Origin: Castor canadensis
Taxonomy: Eukaryota > Chordata > Mammalia > Rodentia > Castoridae
DNA length: 64,000 bases
Assembly: GCF_047511655.1 (NCBI RefSeq)
Contig: NC_133402.1
Location: forward strand, 59,524,951-59,588,950
Reading direction: 5' to 3'
The position numbers and the translations under genes were made by a program. This document shows positions 34,095-46,862 of the stretch, one piece after another; position 1 is the first letter of the stretch; each line of letters starts with the position of its first letter. The notes under the pieces are model-generated. The model was not told the origin of the DNA. It made no database searches and saw only the letters and a program-made list of their open reading frames with translations.

Positions 34095-34874
34095 TCAAAG
34101 CAAAGCAAGAGGAAAAAAGCAGCCACCCACTGTCCCCCACTGAAGAAGATGGGTATCCAGATGCCAAAGTGGGGCGCTCATTCCTACCTGGAACAGGCGT
34201 CTGCGGGCCTTGCAGGCAGGGCGGGGAGGGCGCCGAGGGCGCGCGTGGGGACCCGGGCTCCTGCGTGGGCTCGGAGAGGGAGGCAGAGGCTGCAGCGGTG
34301 AGCCTGGGAAGGGCCTCGGAAGGTCGAAGATGGAGTGCCAAGGGCCTCCGTCTGGGTCGTCGCTGGGCGATGGCATCGGGCCCAGGCACCAGGGGCTGGA
34401 CAGCCTTGCGCTCAGGACGCCGGGGTCCCAGTCCTCTTCGTAGGCCGGTCGTTGGGCGGCGGCCGGGTAGAAGAAGCCGTGCTGGACGCCGCCGTCCTCC
34501 ATGGGAGCGCCCGCGAAGGCGCCCAGCTCCAGGCCATCGGGCCAGTGTCCCTGCGCTCCCAGGTGCTGCTCGGCGAAGTCCAGGAGGCCCTCAGGGACGA
34601 CGATGAGCTTGTGTCCCTGCAGCGCGACGGTGAGGACGTTGGCGGGCCCGGGCTCCAGCACCAGGTCGACGTGGCCCAGGGGCACCCGCAGGGCGCAGCC
34701 GGCGGCCAGGACCACCAGGGAGGTGGTGGGGTGTTGCAGGGCGAGCAGCGGGCCGGGGTCGGGGCCGGCGGGCTGGTCCAGTCGGGGGCGCTTGGCAGGG
34801 CCGGGCCCTGCGGGCTGCGGTGCCCACCCGGGCTCAGGGTGGGCGCTGGGGCTGCGGGGCCGGATGCCCACCAT
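34095..34874 (-). CDS. PRR23: PRR23 copy B (proline-rich protein 23)
   Basis: A 259-residue single-exon frame identical in protein to copy A, including the read-through tail after LFQ and the splice-donor-like CAG/GTAGGA. The start is the same conserved MVGIRPRSP codon. It lies in the hybrid middle unit. Its downstream DNA (lower coordinates) comes from the unit 3 side and its upstream DNA from the unit 1 side, so the recombination point falls in or next to this gene. Its promoter is a copy of that of A. Expression cannot be told apart from A by coding sequence. Confidence 0.88.
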   Translation of the reverse strand: MVGIRPRSPSAHPEPGWAPQPAGPGPAKRPRLDQPAGPDPGPLLALQHPTTSLVVLAAGCALRVPLGHVDLVLEPGPANVLTVALQGHKLIVVPEGLLDFAEQHLGAQGHWPDGLELGAFAGAPMEDGGVQHGFFYPAAAQRPAYEEDWDPGVLSARLSSPWCLGPMPSPSDDPDGGPWHSIFDLPRPFPGSPLQPLPPSPSPRRSPGPHARPRRPPRPACKARRRLFQVGMSAPLWHLDTHLLQWGTVGGCFFPLALL

Positions 34875-35102
34875 GTGGACGCGTGCGGGCTCCCGGGGCC
34901 TGGCGACGCGGTGGGTCGTGCACGGGTGACCGTCACGGGTGGCTGCCACTCTAGGTGGGCGAGTGGGGCCTACAGTCCTGTCGTCTGGCAGTCTCTGGGC
35001 ACCGTCTAGGCCTCGCACCTTGTAGTCTTTGGCCGTCCTCACGCAGAGCTGGATGTGCACAGGAGTGCTGAAACCGTCTGCCAGAAGACCCCAGCACCCT
35101 CT

Positions 35103-35164
35103 GTATATATACTCAGCTTCCAGCCTTAGCTCCGCCCAGGGGCGTGGCCTACTGGGGATTGGTC
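35103..35164 (-). promoter_or_regulatory. Predicted PRR23-B promoter
   Basis: An exact copy of the TATA (35103-35112), GC boxes (35130-35149) and CCAAT (35158-35164) arrangement of PRR23-A, at +9,929. Confidence 0.6.
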
Positions 35165-38100
35165 AGTGCAGTGCTTTGGATGAAGGCTTCCTGGAAGTGT
35201 GGGTAGAAAATTTCTTGAATAGCCTTTTATGGTTTTTAATGCTTTTATCCTTGCTTAACAAAGTAAGAGCCCACCCAATCTTGTAACTGTTTGCCTATGC
35301 CTGATCTCTCTGTTTAAGTTTCTTATAAATGAAAGTCACAAGTGTTCTCACTGATAATATAGAAACATAGAAGATAGCTGAACTGGTTTAAGAACATAAC
35401 GCCCCTAAACTTGACATGATAATTATGCAAACTACATAAATGAATATTGTCTTCTTATAAAAAGAAGATAGTTTATTTCAAATAATTATCAATATCTGTG
35501 AAAACAGAGAAGTTTCTATTAAATAACTGAAACTGTTAAAAAAAGAACATTTTCCTTTCCGTGTCCTTTAAAAAGGGAAATTATAATTTAAAACGATATT
35601 TAGTAAAGAAAATTTGAAAAGTATAAAATGTTTAAGTTTGATCAACCTCCAGCATGAAGTGTGCCACTACCCGTGGACCCGATCCCTTGCTGGAGTCTAT
35701 GGTGCTGCGCTCTAGGCAGGCGCTCTGCACTGGAGCCACTCTGCCAGCTATGGTGTTAACTCCTTCTTGTGAATTTTTCTTTGGTTCTTTTAACATTTCT
35801 TGGGTTTCTTTTTGAGAATGGTTAATGAAAAGATCTTCAATTTGATCACATATCAGTGAACAGTCATCAAGGAAACTGAAATATCAGATTTTTTTCTTTT
35901 ATTTGCCTCGATTTCTTCCTTTAGCTCTATGATTCTACTCATTTTCAGTGTAAATTTGTTTATCTTTTGTTGATCTTCCACTTGCTCTTAGCCTGAAGGC
36001 GGAGAAGCACTCTTTGGTTGATTATCCAAAGCAATATTGACATCTTTTTGCAGTGGCCATCTTGTAATTTGCCATCTTGGATCTGCCTTCCTGGAGTCTG
36101 CCATCTTGAAGTCTGCCATCTTGCAGGCTGCCATCTTGGAACTATCTAATGTCTAAGATTTCCCAGAAGTCTATGAAAAAGATCTTCTGTATCATCACCC
36201 ATCATTCCTTCTCCAGCTCATGTACGAATCTGTCAAAATTTTTTTCATTTATGACAGAAATTAAGAATACAATTTTTACGTTGGCAAAAGGTTTTAAAAT
36301 ATAATGAAGTGAAGCTGGGTATGATGGGGCCCATCTGCCATCCCAGCACTTGGGAAGCTGAGAGAGCAGTATTGTGAGTTCATGACCAGCCTGGGCTACA
36401 ATGTAAGGCATCCCTGTGTCAAAAATCAAAAAACAGCAACATCAAGGCAAAACGAAACAAAAACAAAGAGAAAATTACTTCAGTTTTTTGTTGGAGGTTA
36501 AGTTGTGATTATTAAAGAAGAGAAGTTAACTTTTTTCCTTTGAAACTTGGTATTTGACCAGCCTTATATTGAGTGTAAAGGTTCATTTATCCTCACAAGT
36601 AGTTCAGAGAAAGGAAGTGAATTTTAAAAAATTAAATATACAGTTTATGTTGGATATGGGACTTAACCATAGGCCTGTCTACCTTTATAATAGGGACCTT
36701 TGATTTTTTTAACTCATACTTTATGTGAAAACATTAGATATGTAGCTTCTAGGTCCTTTGCCACTCTCTCAAGTTTAGGGTTTCTCCTTCTCATTCCTTG
36801 AACAGTTTCTCCTCTTACTCTGTTTCTCTCTCCCTCATTGATTTGGTCATAATTCCTGCTGATTTCAAAATATGCCTGGGTGGTTCTTCCAAAACTTTGG
36901 TTTATCTCCATCTGTACCATTCTCATTCAATCCAGAGTCCCTATCCTACTTCCTAGTCATTATTTCTGCTTGTGTTATAGGTACCTCAAATGAGACACAT
37001 CTAATTGAACTCATATATATATTTTTAAAATAATTTTTTCCCCTCAAGGTCTTTGCAACCTCAGAAAATAAAAATTTGCTTTTAAAAATAATGCTCAGTC
37101 TCCAAACCCTCAATTTATTCTCTGAATTACCCCCTGAGTCTTCCTCTCTTTTTACTCTGAGAAATCCTGTTTTCTAGCCAGGTGTGGTGGCATAAATCTA
37201 TAATATCAGCACTCACAAGACTGACGCATGTGGTTTGAGGGATTGAAGCCAGTCTGGACTACATAGGGATACCCTTTCTCAAAAATCAATATCCAAGAAA
37301 ATGATACTTCAGATCACTCTTCCTGCCACTGTTTTCATAAGATGGTATCATTTCTTGTGGGAATTATTACACTCCATGAAGGTAATGATTTTTAACTGAT
37401 TTGTTCTTGGCTGTATTGCCAGAATTTGGAAAAATGTCTGTACATACTAGGTACTTAATGATTGAGTGAAGTTTTCTGACATTACATCTTGAGTGTCCTC
37501 ATTTCTTATCTCTGTGATAATGCCCCCATCTTGGTGCTCACCATCTCCATTTCCAACAATCACATGGGAGAACAGATACTGCTGTCTAATATCTGTGACC
37601 TTATTTCATATATGTAAGTATTTTATATATTTTTGGCCTGCTGCTTAGAGTTATGGATGCCTTCTTTATTCCAGCACAGTATTTCCGTTTTTCACTTCTC
37701 CCCAGTCTATGGTTTAAGATCTTAATTATATTTACCCTCCAACGTTTACATATTTCATACTTGGCAACTTACTTCATTCCTATTTAAAGCTGCCATATTG
37801 TGTAATATTTTTCATTGCTACACTATTTTATTCTCTCATGTCCTCAAATTGCATTTATTTGAAATATCCTATAACTGACAGTCTATAACTGACAGTCTAC
37901 CTATCTACTATTCCAGAGAGCAATTTTTCTTTTCCTTTTCTCAGGCTCACTCTCATTTATTCCCACTTACTGTGATTTGTTTCCTTATGTGTTCTTTAAT
38001 TTTGGATTAAGAATTAAGAATCACTGGGACATTATTACCAATAAGATTCTTAGCCCCAGCTATTAAATATATTCTCAGAGAAGGTTTGTTTTGCTTTTTC

Positions 38101-38812
38101 CAGGTCTACCATCAACTAGGGAATATCTTAAAGTAAATTCTCACCTTTTACCCTCAAAGCACACGTATTTCATCCTTTCTCAAGCCTGAGAAAGACATGT
38201 TTCATTCTCATTTCCTTCTGTACTGAGCCCCCACCCCTTTTTTTGTTAGCTTACTTACAAGAGTTACCACGTTTTGGAAGTCAGGGTGTGTGACCATGGA
38301 AGTTTCCTTCTGTTTTCCATAAGTAGGCTCTTACAACCACAGTTCTAGGTTACCTTAACTTCTCAGTTACCCTCGAACACACACTGACCTCTGGGATTCA
38401 TGATTTGTTACCATTTTTGGCTTTAGGCAATTTTGCTTATATTTTTATAAGCTGTGTGTGCCTTTAAAAAGAGTGACATTTTTTTCTCCATCACTTTCAA
38501 GAATTTGTTTTTTTTTTGCGGTACTGGGCCCTGAATTTGGGGCCTACATTTTGAGCCACTCCACCAGCCCTTTTTTATAATGGATTTTTTTCAAGATAGG
38601 GTCTTGGAACTATTTGCCCTGGCCAGCTTTGAACCACAATCCTCCTGATCTCTGCCTTCTGAGTAAGTAGGATTACAGGTGTGAGCTGCCAGCCTTCAGC
38701 CTCAAGAATGTTGTTTTTGATGGTTCCTTAGGACTGTTTGGTCACATATTGCAGAAAATGAATGTCCTTAGTGTCTAGATTATGAAGCTCTTTGAATAGA
38801 AAGTTTGCAGAT

Positions 38813-39840
38813 ATAAAGGAAATGCAAATTAAAACCACGCTAAGATTCCATCTCACCCCTGTTAGAATAGCCATCATCAACAACACCACCACCAACAGGT
38901 GTTGGCGAGGATGCGGGGAAAAAGGAAGCCTCTTACACTGTTGGTGGGAATGTAGACTAGTACAACCACTCTGGAAAAAAATTTGGAGGCTACTTAAAAA
39001 GCTGGACATTGATCTACCATTTGATCCAGCAATACCACTCTTGGGTATTGCTGTTACTCCAGAGGCACCTGCACATCCATGTTTATTGCGGCACTATTCA
39101 CAATAGCCAAGTTATGGAAACAGCCAAGATGCCCCACCACTGACGAATGAATTAAGAAAATGTGGTATCTATACACAATGGAATTTTATGCAGCCATGAA
39201 GAAGAATGAAATGTTATCATTCACTGGTAAATGGATGGAATTGGAGAACATCATTCTGAGTGAGGTTAGCCTGGCCCAAAAGACCAAAAATCGTATGTTC
39301 TCCCTCATATGTGGACATTAGATCAAGGGCAAACACAACAAGGGGATTGGACTTTGAGCACATGATAAAAGCGAGAGCACACAAGGGAGGGGTGAGGATA
39401 GGTAAGACACCTAAAAAATTAGCTAGCATTTGTTGCCCTTAACGCAGAGAAACTAAAGCAGATACCTTAAAGCAACTGAGGCCAATAGGAAAAGGGGACC
39501 AGGTACTAGAGAAAAGGTTAGATCAAAAAGAATTAACCTAGAAGGTAACACCCATGCACAGGAAATCAATGTGAGTCAATGCCCTGTATAGCTATCCTTA
39601 TCTCAACCAGCAAAAACCCTTGTTCCTTCCTATTATTGCTTATACTCTCTCTACAACAAAATTAGAAATAAGGGCAAAATAGTTTCTGCTGGGTATTGAG
39701 GGGGGGGAGAAGGAGGGGGCGGAGTGGGTGGTAAGGGAGGGGGTGGGGGCAGTGGGGAGAAATGAACCAAGCCTTGTATGCACATATGAATAATAAAAGA
39801 AAAATGAAAAAAAAATGAAAAAAAAAACAATAAAAAAAAA
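38813..39840 (+). mobile_element. 5'-truncated L1, unit 2 copy
   Basis: The same insertion as at 28884, with target duplications at 38798-38812 and 39841-39855. It was copied by the recent duplication rather than inserted separately. Confidence 0.95.
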
Positions 39841-41510
39841 AGAAAGTTTGCAGATGGCTGTTGGCCCTCTCTGGTGAATGACCAGATAATTAGGCAGAGA
39901 CTTTTGATCACTTGACTGCTGTGCTATTAGCAGAGACAGGAGGATTTCTTGAGTTGTGCTGGGAACTGTGGATAAGATGAGTGAACAAAGCGATTCCATC
40001 TTCTGGAGGCAGAGCATGGATAGGAAATACTGAACCATACTGAAAGGGAGGATGCCAAGATGGCAGATTTGAAGTACCCAGCGATTGCTACCTTCTCCAG
40101 GGGACAGCAGTAGCTGAAGAGCAGCTACTGTTCGAAGCTCACAGCTGGAAAGAAGGTGGCTGGAGTCTCAGATGAAATGTTGGACTTGGATTTTGAGTGA
40201 CACTGGAGTGAGACTTTGGGAGTGTGGGGATGGATGGATATATGTTGTAGTGTGAGGAGGACATGAATTTTGGTGGGCAGGTGCCAAAGGCTCTGGTTTG
40301 TGTATGGTGTGAATATAGTTTGTCTCTCAAAATTCTGTACTTCTTCCTTTCCTCCCTCTTCCACCTTCCCCATTCCTTTCTTTCTTTCCTTTCTTTAAAG
40401 AAATTTATTTTTGGTGGTACTGAGGATTCAACTGAAGGTCTCATGCTTGCTAAGCAGGTGCTCTATCTCTTGAACCACTCTGATAGCCTTTTTAATTTTT
40501 GAGATAGGGTCTCACTTAATGCCTGGGCTGATCATCCTTCTATTTATGACTCCCATTGTTTCTTGGATGACAGGCATATGTTACTGTGTCCAACTTTTTT
40601 TTTGTGCTAGTTCTTGAGTTTGAACTAAGAGCCTTGTTTTTGCAACTCCACCAGCCTTGTGTTCAGCCTTTATTAGTTGAGTTGGGTTCTCACTAATTTT
40701 TGCCTGAGCTCTCCTCAAACCAAGATCCTCCTAATCTGTGTTTCCCAAATGGTAGGATCACAGACCTGAACCACTGTATTAGCTTCCTTCCCTCCCTCCA
40801 TTTCTTCTCCCTCCCTTCCTCCCTTACTTGTCTCCTCTCCTCTCTTTTCTCTTTATTTTCTTGTAGTGGGGATTGAACCCATGGTCTCTCACTTGCTCTC
40901 TACCACTTGTGCTATGCCCCCACCCTTTTTGGTTGTATTTTGTTGTTGAGATAGGGTCTCATTAACTTTGCCCAGGCTGGCCTCATATTCTCAATCCTCC
41001 TATCTCTTTCTCCCAAGTTGCTGGCATTACATGCATGTGTCTCCATGCTCAGCTTTCACAATGTTGTGCTGGAAGTTTGGTCTCAGTGTGGTGATGTTAG
41101 GAGATGGTGGAAATTCTAAGAGGAGGAGAACTACTGGAAATTAATTAGGTCCCTGAAGGCATCACCCTAAAAAAAGATTAGTGCAGTTCCCATAGGACGC
41201 TGGTCAGTTCCTGCAAGAATAGTTTGCTATAAGGCAGGGTGGGGTGGTATATTCCTTTAATCCCAGCACTTGGGAGCTGGAGGCAGAATGACCTGAAGTA
41301 TTAGGCCAGCCTAGGTTAAACAATGAGCTCCAGTTAGTATAGGCTACAATACCAGGTCACAAAAAACCAAAAAGAAGGAGCAGAAAAGATAAAAGGAGGA
41401 GAAAGAGAGTGTTGTTATGAAAAGAGAAAACCTGGCCCCTGAATTTTTCTGGTTGCTTTTATCACCATGTGACATCTCCATCTTTTTTATTATTTATTTA
41501 TTTATTTATT

Positions 41511-41697
41511 TTGCAGTACTGGGGCTTGAACTCAGGCTCTACACCTTGAGCAACTCTACCAGTCCATTTTTGTATAGGGTTTTTAGAGATAGGGTCTCTA
41601 GAACTATTTGCCTGCACTGTCTTGGAACCCATATCCTCCTGATCTCTGCCTTCTGAGTAGCTAGGATTACAGGCGTGAGCCACCAGCACCAGGCCAG
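41511..41697 (-). mobile_element. Chimeric SINE at the unit 2/unit 3 junction
   Basis: A copy of the SINE at 31582-31768, made by the recent duplication. Confidence 0.85.
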
Positions 41698-43337
41698 TGC
41701 TTTTCTTCAGGTGCCTGCAGAACTGCTGCATCCATCTGCTTTAGAAATGTTCTAGATATTTGGTTCCAGGAATCATGGAGAGCTGCAGACTTTCCTCCTT
41801 AATAGAGCCTGGTGCTGAAAAGGACCTCCAGCAATTTTGTCCCTTCTAGTACTTGTGGATGAGATGTACCAAGTGGTCAAGTGTACAGGAATGCATCATG
41901 TTTATTATTCCCCTATTGTTCCAGGCCTAAATTATTTCCCTCTCATTTTTACTGCCCTGGACCAGTACCTCCCAAACAGACAATTGCACTTAACCTCTAA
42001 TTTAAACTGCTTTCCAGGGAATTCACTAAGGCATTCCTCATGTAACCCCCACTTTACTCAAGAGGACCTCCCTTGCTGCCTGCTAGTCATCACCCTGTCT
42101 TACTGCCCCAAGGCATTGAATCTCTATTCCAATCTAACATCATAGATTATTTTCCTATTCTAGAAGGTAAATATTCTACATATTTAAATGACATACCATA
42201 CACTCACATTTTTATGTGTGGCTTTCTTCACTTTACATTATGCTTGTGAGATTAATTCGAGGTTGTTTAAAAAGGTAGGGTGTAACTTTTCTGTGTGGAG
42301 AAAATTTGATTCTCCTGATATTTCCTTAGTTGCACTGAAACAGAATCAGCTTTGAGACACCAGGTTGAAAGATTATAACTTAAATTCAGGTTTTACCTAT
42401 CCTTCCCATTGAAAAGGTGAAAACCATAATATTTGATATGTGATCAATTGAGAGAGAGAGTGAGATTGACAATGTATGGAAATAATGAATGAAATTAACT
42501 AATTTTTAAAATAAAAAATTTTATTTATTAAAAATGCATACGTTAATTATGTAAAGGCATTTCATTGTGATATTTACCTACATGAATATAATGTACTTTA
42601 ATCAAATTCCCCCCACCCATGTTACTCTTTCTTAGCCTCCCTTCCTCCTTCCCCTCCTTTTTAACAGTTTTTGTGGGTTTCATTATGTTTTTCCATGCAT
42701 ATACATACATATGTATATAGTATAAAGTTACCACTTGTACACGTGAAAAATTACATTACTATACCGAAATGAGGAAAGTGAAACATTGAAATTGAAACAC
42801 TATTGGCAAACAATTTAAAGTGTTGCACCATCTATCACTCTAAAATTCAGGAACACCCATGTGATTAAAGTAGAGCAAAGCTGGTTTGGAATGAAATAAC
42901 ACAGTTTCCTCTCTTCCTTTCCTGCCATGAAATAGTGCTCTTGCTATTTTTTAAATTTTAATTTTAGAAATATTTCCACTACACTCATGTATCATTTATT
43001 CACTTATTTATTCAATAGATATTTATTCAGATGGCTGAGATCCAGAAAGAGGTGTTAAGGAGAAAGAGGGTAATTGGTCTACTCAGGAGGAAGAGGTCAT
43101 GACGATCCTGTTTCAAAACCCACCTGGGCAAACAGTTTTGTTTTTTTTCTCAAAAGTACCCAACAAAAATAATAAGGGCTGGATGGTGGAGTGACTCAGT
43201 TGGGAGAGCATTTGCCTAGTAAGTGTGAGGCCCTGAGCTCAAACTCTAGTACCACTAATAAATAAATAAATAAAACACATAAAGAAAAAAATTAAAAAGC
43301 TTAGAAAATAAAACTGGTGACCAGAAGTACTTCTCAG

Positions 43338-43659
43338 GTACAAGCTCAAGCCTGTAATCCTAGGTACTCTGGAGAGATAAGGAGGATCACCATTGGAGGC
43401 CAAGCCTGGCAAAAAGTTCTGGAGACCCTATCTCAACCAGTAAAAAGGCAGGTGACCTGGCAGGCACCTGTGGTCCCAGCTACCAGGGAAACATAAATAG
43501 GAGGGTGCCCGCTGGGCATAAAACGTGAGATCCTATGCATGCAGACATGAACTGAAAACAAAAAGGGCTGGGGAGTTGCTCAACTGGTGGACAGAATGCC
43601 TGGCAAGTGGGGGACTCTGAGTTCAAACCCCAGGGCCGCCAAAAAAAAAAAAAAAAAAA
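43338..43659 (+). mobile_element. Long composite SINE, unit 3
   Basis: The same element as at 23478 and 33409, with A19. It lies just downstream of PRR23-C. Confidence 0.8.
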
Positions 43660-44022
43660 GTACCTCTGGGGATGTTGGGGAAACGCAGGGGTAAATTCAT
43701 CATTAAAAAAAGAAGGAAAACAACAACGTGGATTGGAGAACAGAGAAGCATGGAGAAACGGTGAAAACCAGGGTAAAGCTGAAAGTATATTGAGGTGAGT
43801 TTTAAGCAAGAAGTGGGGTGAAACACGGGAACCAGAAATGCCTGAAGGAACAACTCAGCCAGCAGAGCAAGGGAAGTCAAAGTCCATGTTGGCTGTCTGT
43901 CTGTCTGTCCTCCCTGGGATTCCCAAAGGCGCTTTCCTGGAGCGGCTTGTCTCATGGATGTCTTTATGGGCTTCTGACCAAGGCGTCCTACTAAAAAGGC
44001 AAAGGAGAAACCGACTAGAACG

Positions 44023-44802
44023 TCAAAGCAAAGCAAGAGGAAAAAAGCAGCCACCCACTGTCCCCCACTGAAGAAGATGGGTATCCAGATGCCAAAGTGG
44101 GGCGCTCATTCCTACCTGGAACAGGCGTCTGCGGGCCTTGCAGGCAGGGCGGGGAGGGCGCCGAGGGCGCGCGTGGGGACCCGGGCTCCTGCGTGGGCTC
44201 GGAGAGGGAGGCAGAGGCTGCAGCGGTGAGCCTGGGAAGGGCCTCGGAAGGTCGAAGATGGAGTGCCAAGGGCCTCCGTCTGGGTCGTCGCTGGACGATG
44301 GCATCGGGCCCAGGCACCAGGGGCTGGACAGCCTTGCGCTCAGGACGCCGGGGTCCCAGTCCTCTTCGTAGGCCGGTCGTTGGGCGGCGGCCGGGTAGAA
44401 GAAGCCGTGCTGGACGCCGCCGTCCTCCATGGGAGCGCCCGCGAAGGCGCCCAGCTCCAGGCCATCGGGCCAGTGTCCTTGCGCTCCCAGGTGCTGCTCG
44501 GCGAAGTCCAGGAGGCCCTCAGGGACGACGATGAGCTTGTGTCCCTGCAGCGCGACGGTGAGGACGTTGGCGGGCCCGGGCTCCAGCACCAGGTCGACGT
44601 GGCCCAGGGGCACCTGCAGGGCGCAGCCGGCGGCCAGGACCACCAGGGAGGTGGTGGGGTGTTGCAGGGCGAGCAGCGGGCCGGGGTCGGGGCCGGCGGG
44701 CTGGTCCAGTCGGGGGCGCTTGGCAGGGCCGGGCCCTGCGGGCTGCGGTGCCCACCCGGGCTCAGGGTGGGCGCTGGGGCTGTGGGGCCGGATGCCCACC
44801 AT
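44023..44802 (-). CDS. PRR23: PRR23 copy C (proline-rich protein 23)
   Basis: A 259-residue single-exon frame. It starts at the conserved MVGIRPRSP codon, written here MVGIRPHSP. It differs from A/B at three residues: Arg7 to His, Arg63 to Gln and Pro170 to Ser, with at least one silent change. It shares Ser170 with copy D. Like A and B it lacks the family stop after LFQ and has the 30-residue tail. Unlike A, the frame is not open far upstream of the ATG, which supports this start for all copies. The coding block is almost identical to A, but the leader begins to diverge about 55 bp upstream of the ATG (44858). Confidence 0.87.
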   Translation of the reverse strand: MVGIRPHSPSAHPEPGWAPQPAGPGPAKRPRLDQPAGPDPGPLLALQHPTTSLVVLAAGCALQVPLGHVDLVLEPGPANVLTVALQGHKLIVVPEGLLDFAEQHLGAQGHWPDGLELGAFAGAPMEDGGVQHGFFYPAAAQRPAYEEDWDPGVLSARLSSPWCLGPMPSSSDDPDGGPWHSIFDLPRPFPGSPLQPLPPSPSPRRSPGPHARPRRPPRPACKARRRLFQVGMSAPLWHLDTHLLQWGTVGGCFFPLALL

Positions 44803-45028
44803 GTGGACGCGTGCGGGCTCCCGGGGCCTGGCGACGCGGTGGGTCGTGCACGGGTGACCGGCAGGTGAGGTGGGCTGGAGAACCCGGGGACCTCAGTCCT
44901 ATGGTGTGAGCTGGTCTCTGGGCTCTGTGCAGGCCTCACACCTTGTAGTTTTAGACTTTCTCAAGCTGACCAGGAAGTCCACAGGAGTGCTGACAGCTGC
45001 CTACCAGAAAAATCTCAGTGGCCTTGGT

Positions 45029-45088
45029 GTATATACCCAGCTTCCACCCTTAGCTCCGCCCAGGGGCGTGGCCTACAGGGGATTGGTC
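45029..45088 (-). promoter_or_regulatory. Predicted PRR23-C promoter, diverged
   Basis: The layout of PRR23-A is kept: CCAAT (attggtc, 45082-45088), GC boxes (45055-45073) and a shortened TATA-like word (gtatatac at 45029-45036 in place of gtatatatac). The surrounding leader has many substitutions relative to A. Confidence 0.5.
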
Positions 45089-46494
45089 AGTGCAGTGCCT
45101 TAGATTGCTTGGTTTTCCAGAAGTGTGTGTTTAAAATTTCTTGGATGACCTTATGGTTTTTAACGCTTTTATCCTTTGTTAAAAAAAAAAAAAGTTAACA
45201 CAATCTCAAAACTTCTTGCCTATGCCTAATCTCTCTAAAATTACTTTATAAATAAAAATTGCAACAAGTGTTCTCAATTATAATATAGAAACAGAGAAGA
45301 TAGCTTAACTAATTAATAACATAACACCCCTAAAGTTGATATAATTGTGCAAACTACATAAATGGATATTGTTTTCTTATAAAAAGAAGATAGTTTATTT
45401 AAAATAAATAATCAAGATATGTATTATAGGCAAGTTTCTGTTAAATAAATGAAATTGTTTATAAAGAATGTTCTAATTTGCATGTCTTTTAAAAAGGTAA
45501 ATTATAAAAAAGAAAAAAGGGAAATTATAATTTTAAATGATATTAAACAAAATTTAGAAAGTATAAAATATTTAAGTTTTATCATCTTCAGTGCTTCTTT
45601 TTCTGCTGACTTTTGCATGTAACTGAACTTTCAAATCTAATACTCAGTAATCCAATTCCACTCTGGATAACGGTGTTTACCTTTTTTTTGCAAATTTTCC
45701 TTCGGTTCTTCTAACATTTCTTTTGAGAATGGCTAATGAAAAGATCCGCAATTTGACCAGGTATCAGTAAACAGCCATTAAGAACCCTCTTCTAAATTTT
45801 GGAGGGTTTTTTAAAAAAAACTTTTGTTTTTTCTTTTAGTTTTTTGAGTCTACTGGTTTTCTGTGCAAATTTGCTTGTCTTTTGTTGATCTTCCACTCCA
45901 TCTTACCCTGAGGGCCTAGAAGTGATCCTTTGTTGATCTTCTGAAGCAAAATTGACCTCTTCTGCAGTGGCCATCTTGGAGGCCACCGTCTTGAAACCAT
46001 CTCGTCTCTTCTAAGTGTTTCCAGAAGGCTATGAAAAAGAGCTTCTGTATCATCACTCATCAGTCCTTTCCTGTCTTTCTTACCTGTTTGTCAAAATTTC
46101 CTTAGTTTATGAGAGAAATTAGGAATACAATTTTTACTTCAGGAAAAAAGGGTTTTGAAAATAATGTAGTGAAGCTGAGTGTGGTGGTGCCCACTGGCAA
46201 ATCCCAGCACTTGGGAGGCTCAGGGAGGAGGAGTGTGAGGTGAAGGCCAGCCTGGGGGTACATAGGGGTTCTGTCTCAAAAAGTAGAAACAACTCAAAAA
46301 GTAGAACAAAAAAACAAAGTGAACGTTACTTCAATTTTTTTTGTTGGAAGTTAAGCTGTGGTTATTAAAAACAGTAGTAAAAAATTAACATGAGGTTAAT
46401 TTTCTTTGTATTGAAACTTGATATTTGACCAGTTATATTGAGTGTAAAAAGTTGTTCATCCTCTCAAGTAGTTCAGAGAAGGGAAGTGTGTTTT
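45089..46494. other. Upstream flank of PRR23-C
   Basis: A diverged paralogue of 25236-26700. It has a contracted YY1-motif repeat at about 45970-46005 and a B1-like SINE at 46163-46290. The frame at 45836-46060 is a decayed remnant, not a gene. Confidence 0.5.
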
Positions 46495-46862
46495 AAAAAA
46501 TTAAATACTTGGGGATTCCAAGATGGTGGCTAGAGCCGGCACAGAGAATCTCCACTTCACGTTAAACGGAGAAACAAGGAGGGCCCCTGGGCCGCCAGAG
46601 GCCGGCACCCACTGGGAAGATGCGGACCAACTTACTGTCAATTAGTACACTAACACTCCCTGTTTATATCTTTGAAACTCTCTTGTCTGATACCTTGTTC
46701 TGCTTTCTCCCTCTTGTCTGTATATTTGTTTTCCCTTTTTCTTTAACTTCTTGCTTTCCATCTCAGCTCACCCTTCCATTCTAAATATTACCATTGTTGT
46801 TATTACAAGCTAGAAAATACTTAATTGCACCCAGTACAGGGACAGTAACAACACCAACGACA

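Larger units (their letters stand above)
31769..41697. repeat. Segmental duplication, unit 2 (hybrid)
   Basis: The head (31769 to about 33.4 kb) is unit-3-like and matches 41698 onward essentially base for base. The body (about 34.9-41.7 kb) is identical to unit 1. It holds PRR23-B and copies of every unit 1 repeat at +9,929: the YY1-motif repeat 36056-36137, B1s at 36312 and 37176, a SINE at 38500-38701, an L1 at 38813-39840 with target duplications at 38798 and 39841, a SINE cluster at 40405-41054, a B1 at 41237 and the chimeric SINE at 41511-41697. Confidence 0.9.
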
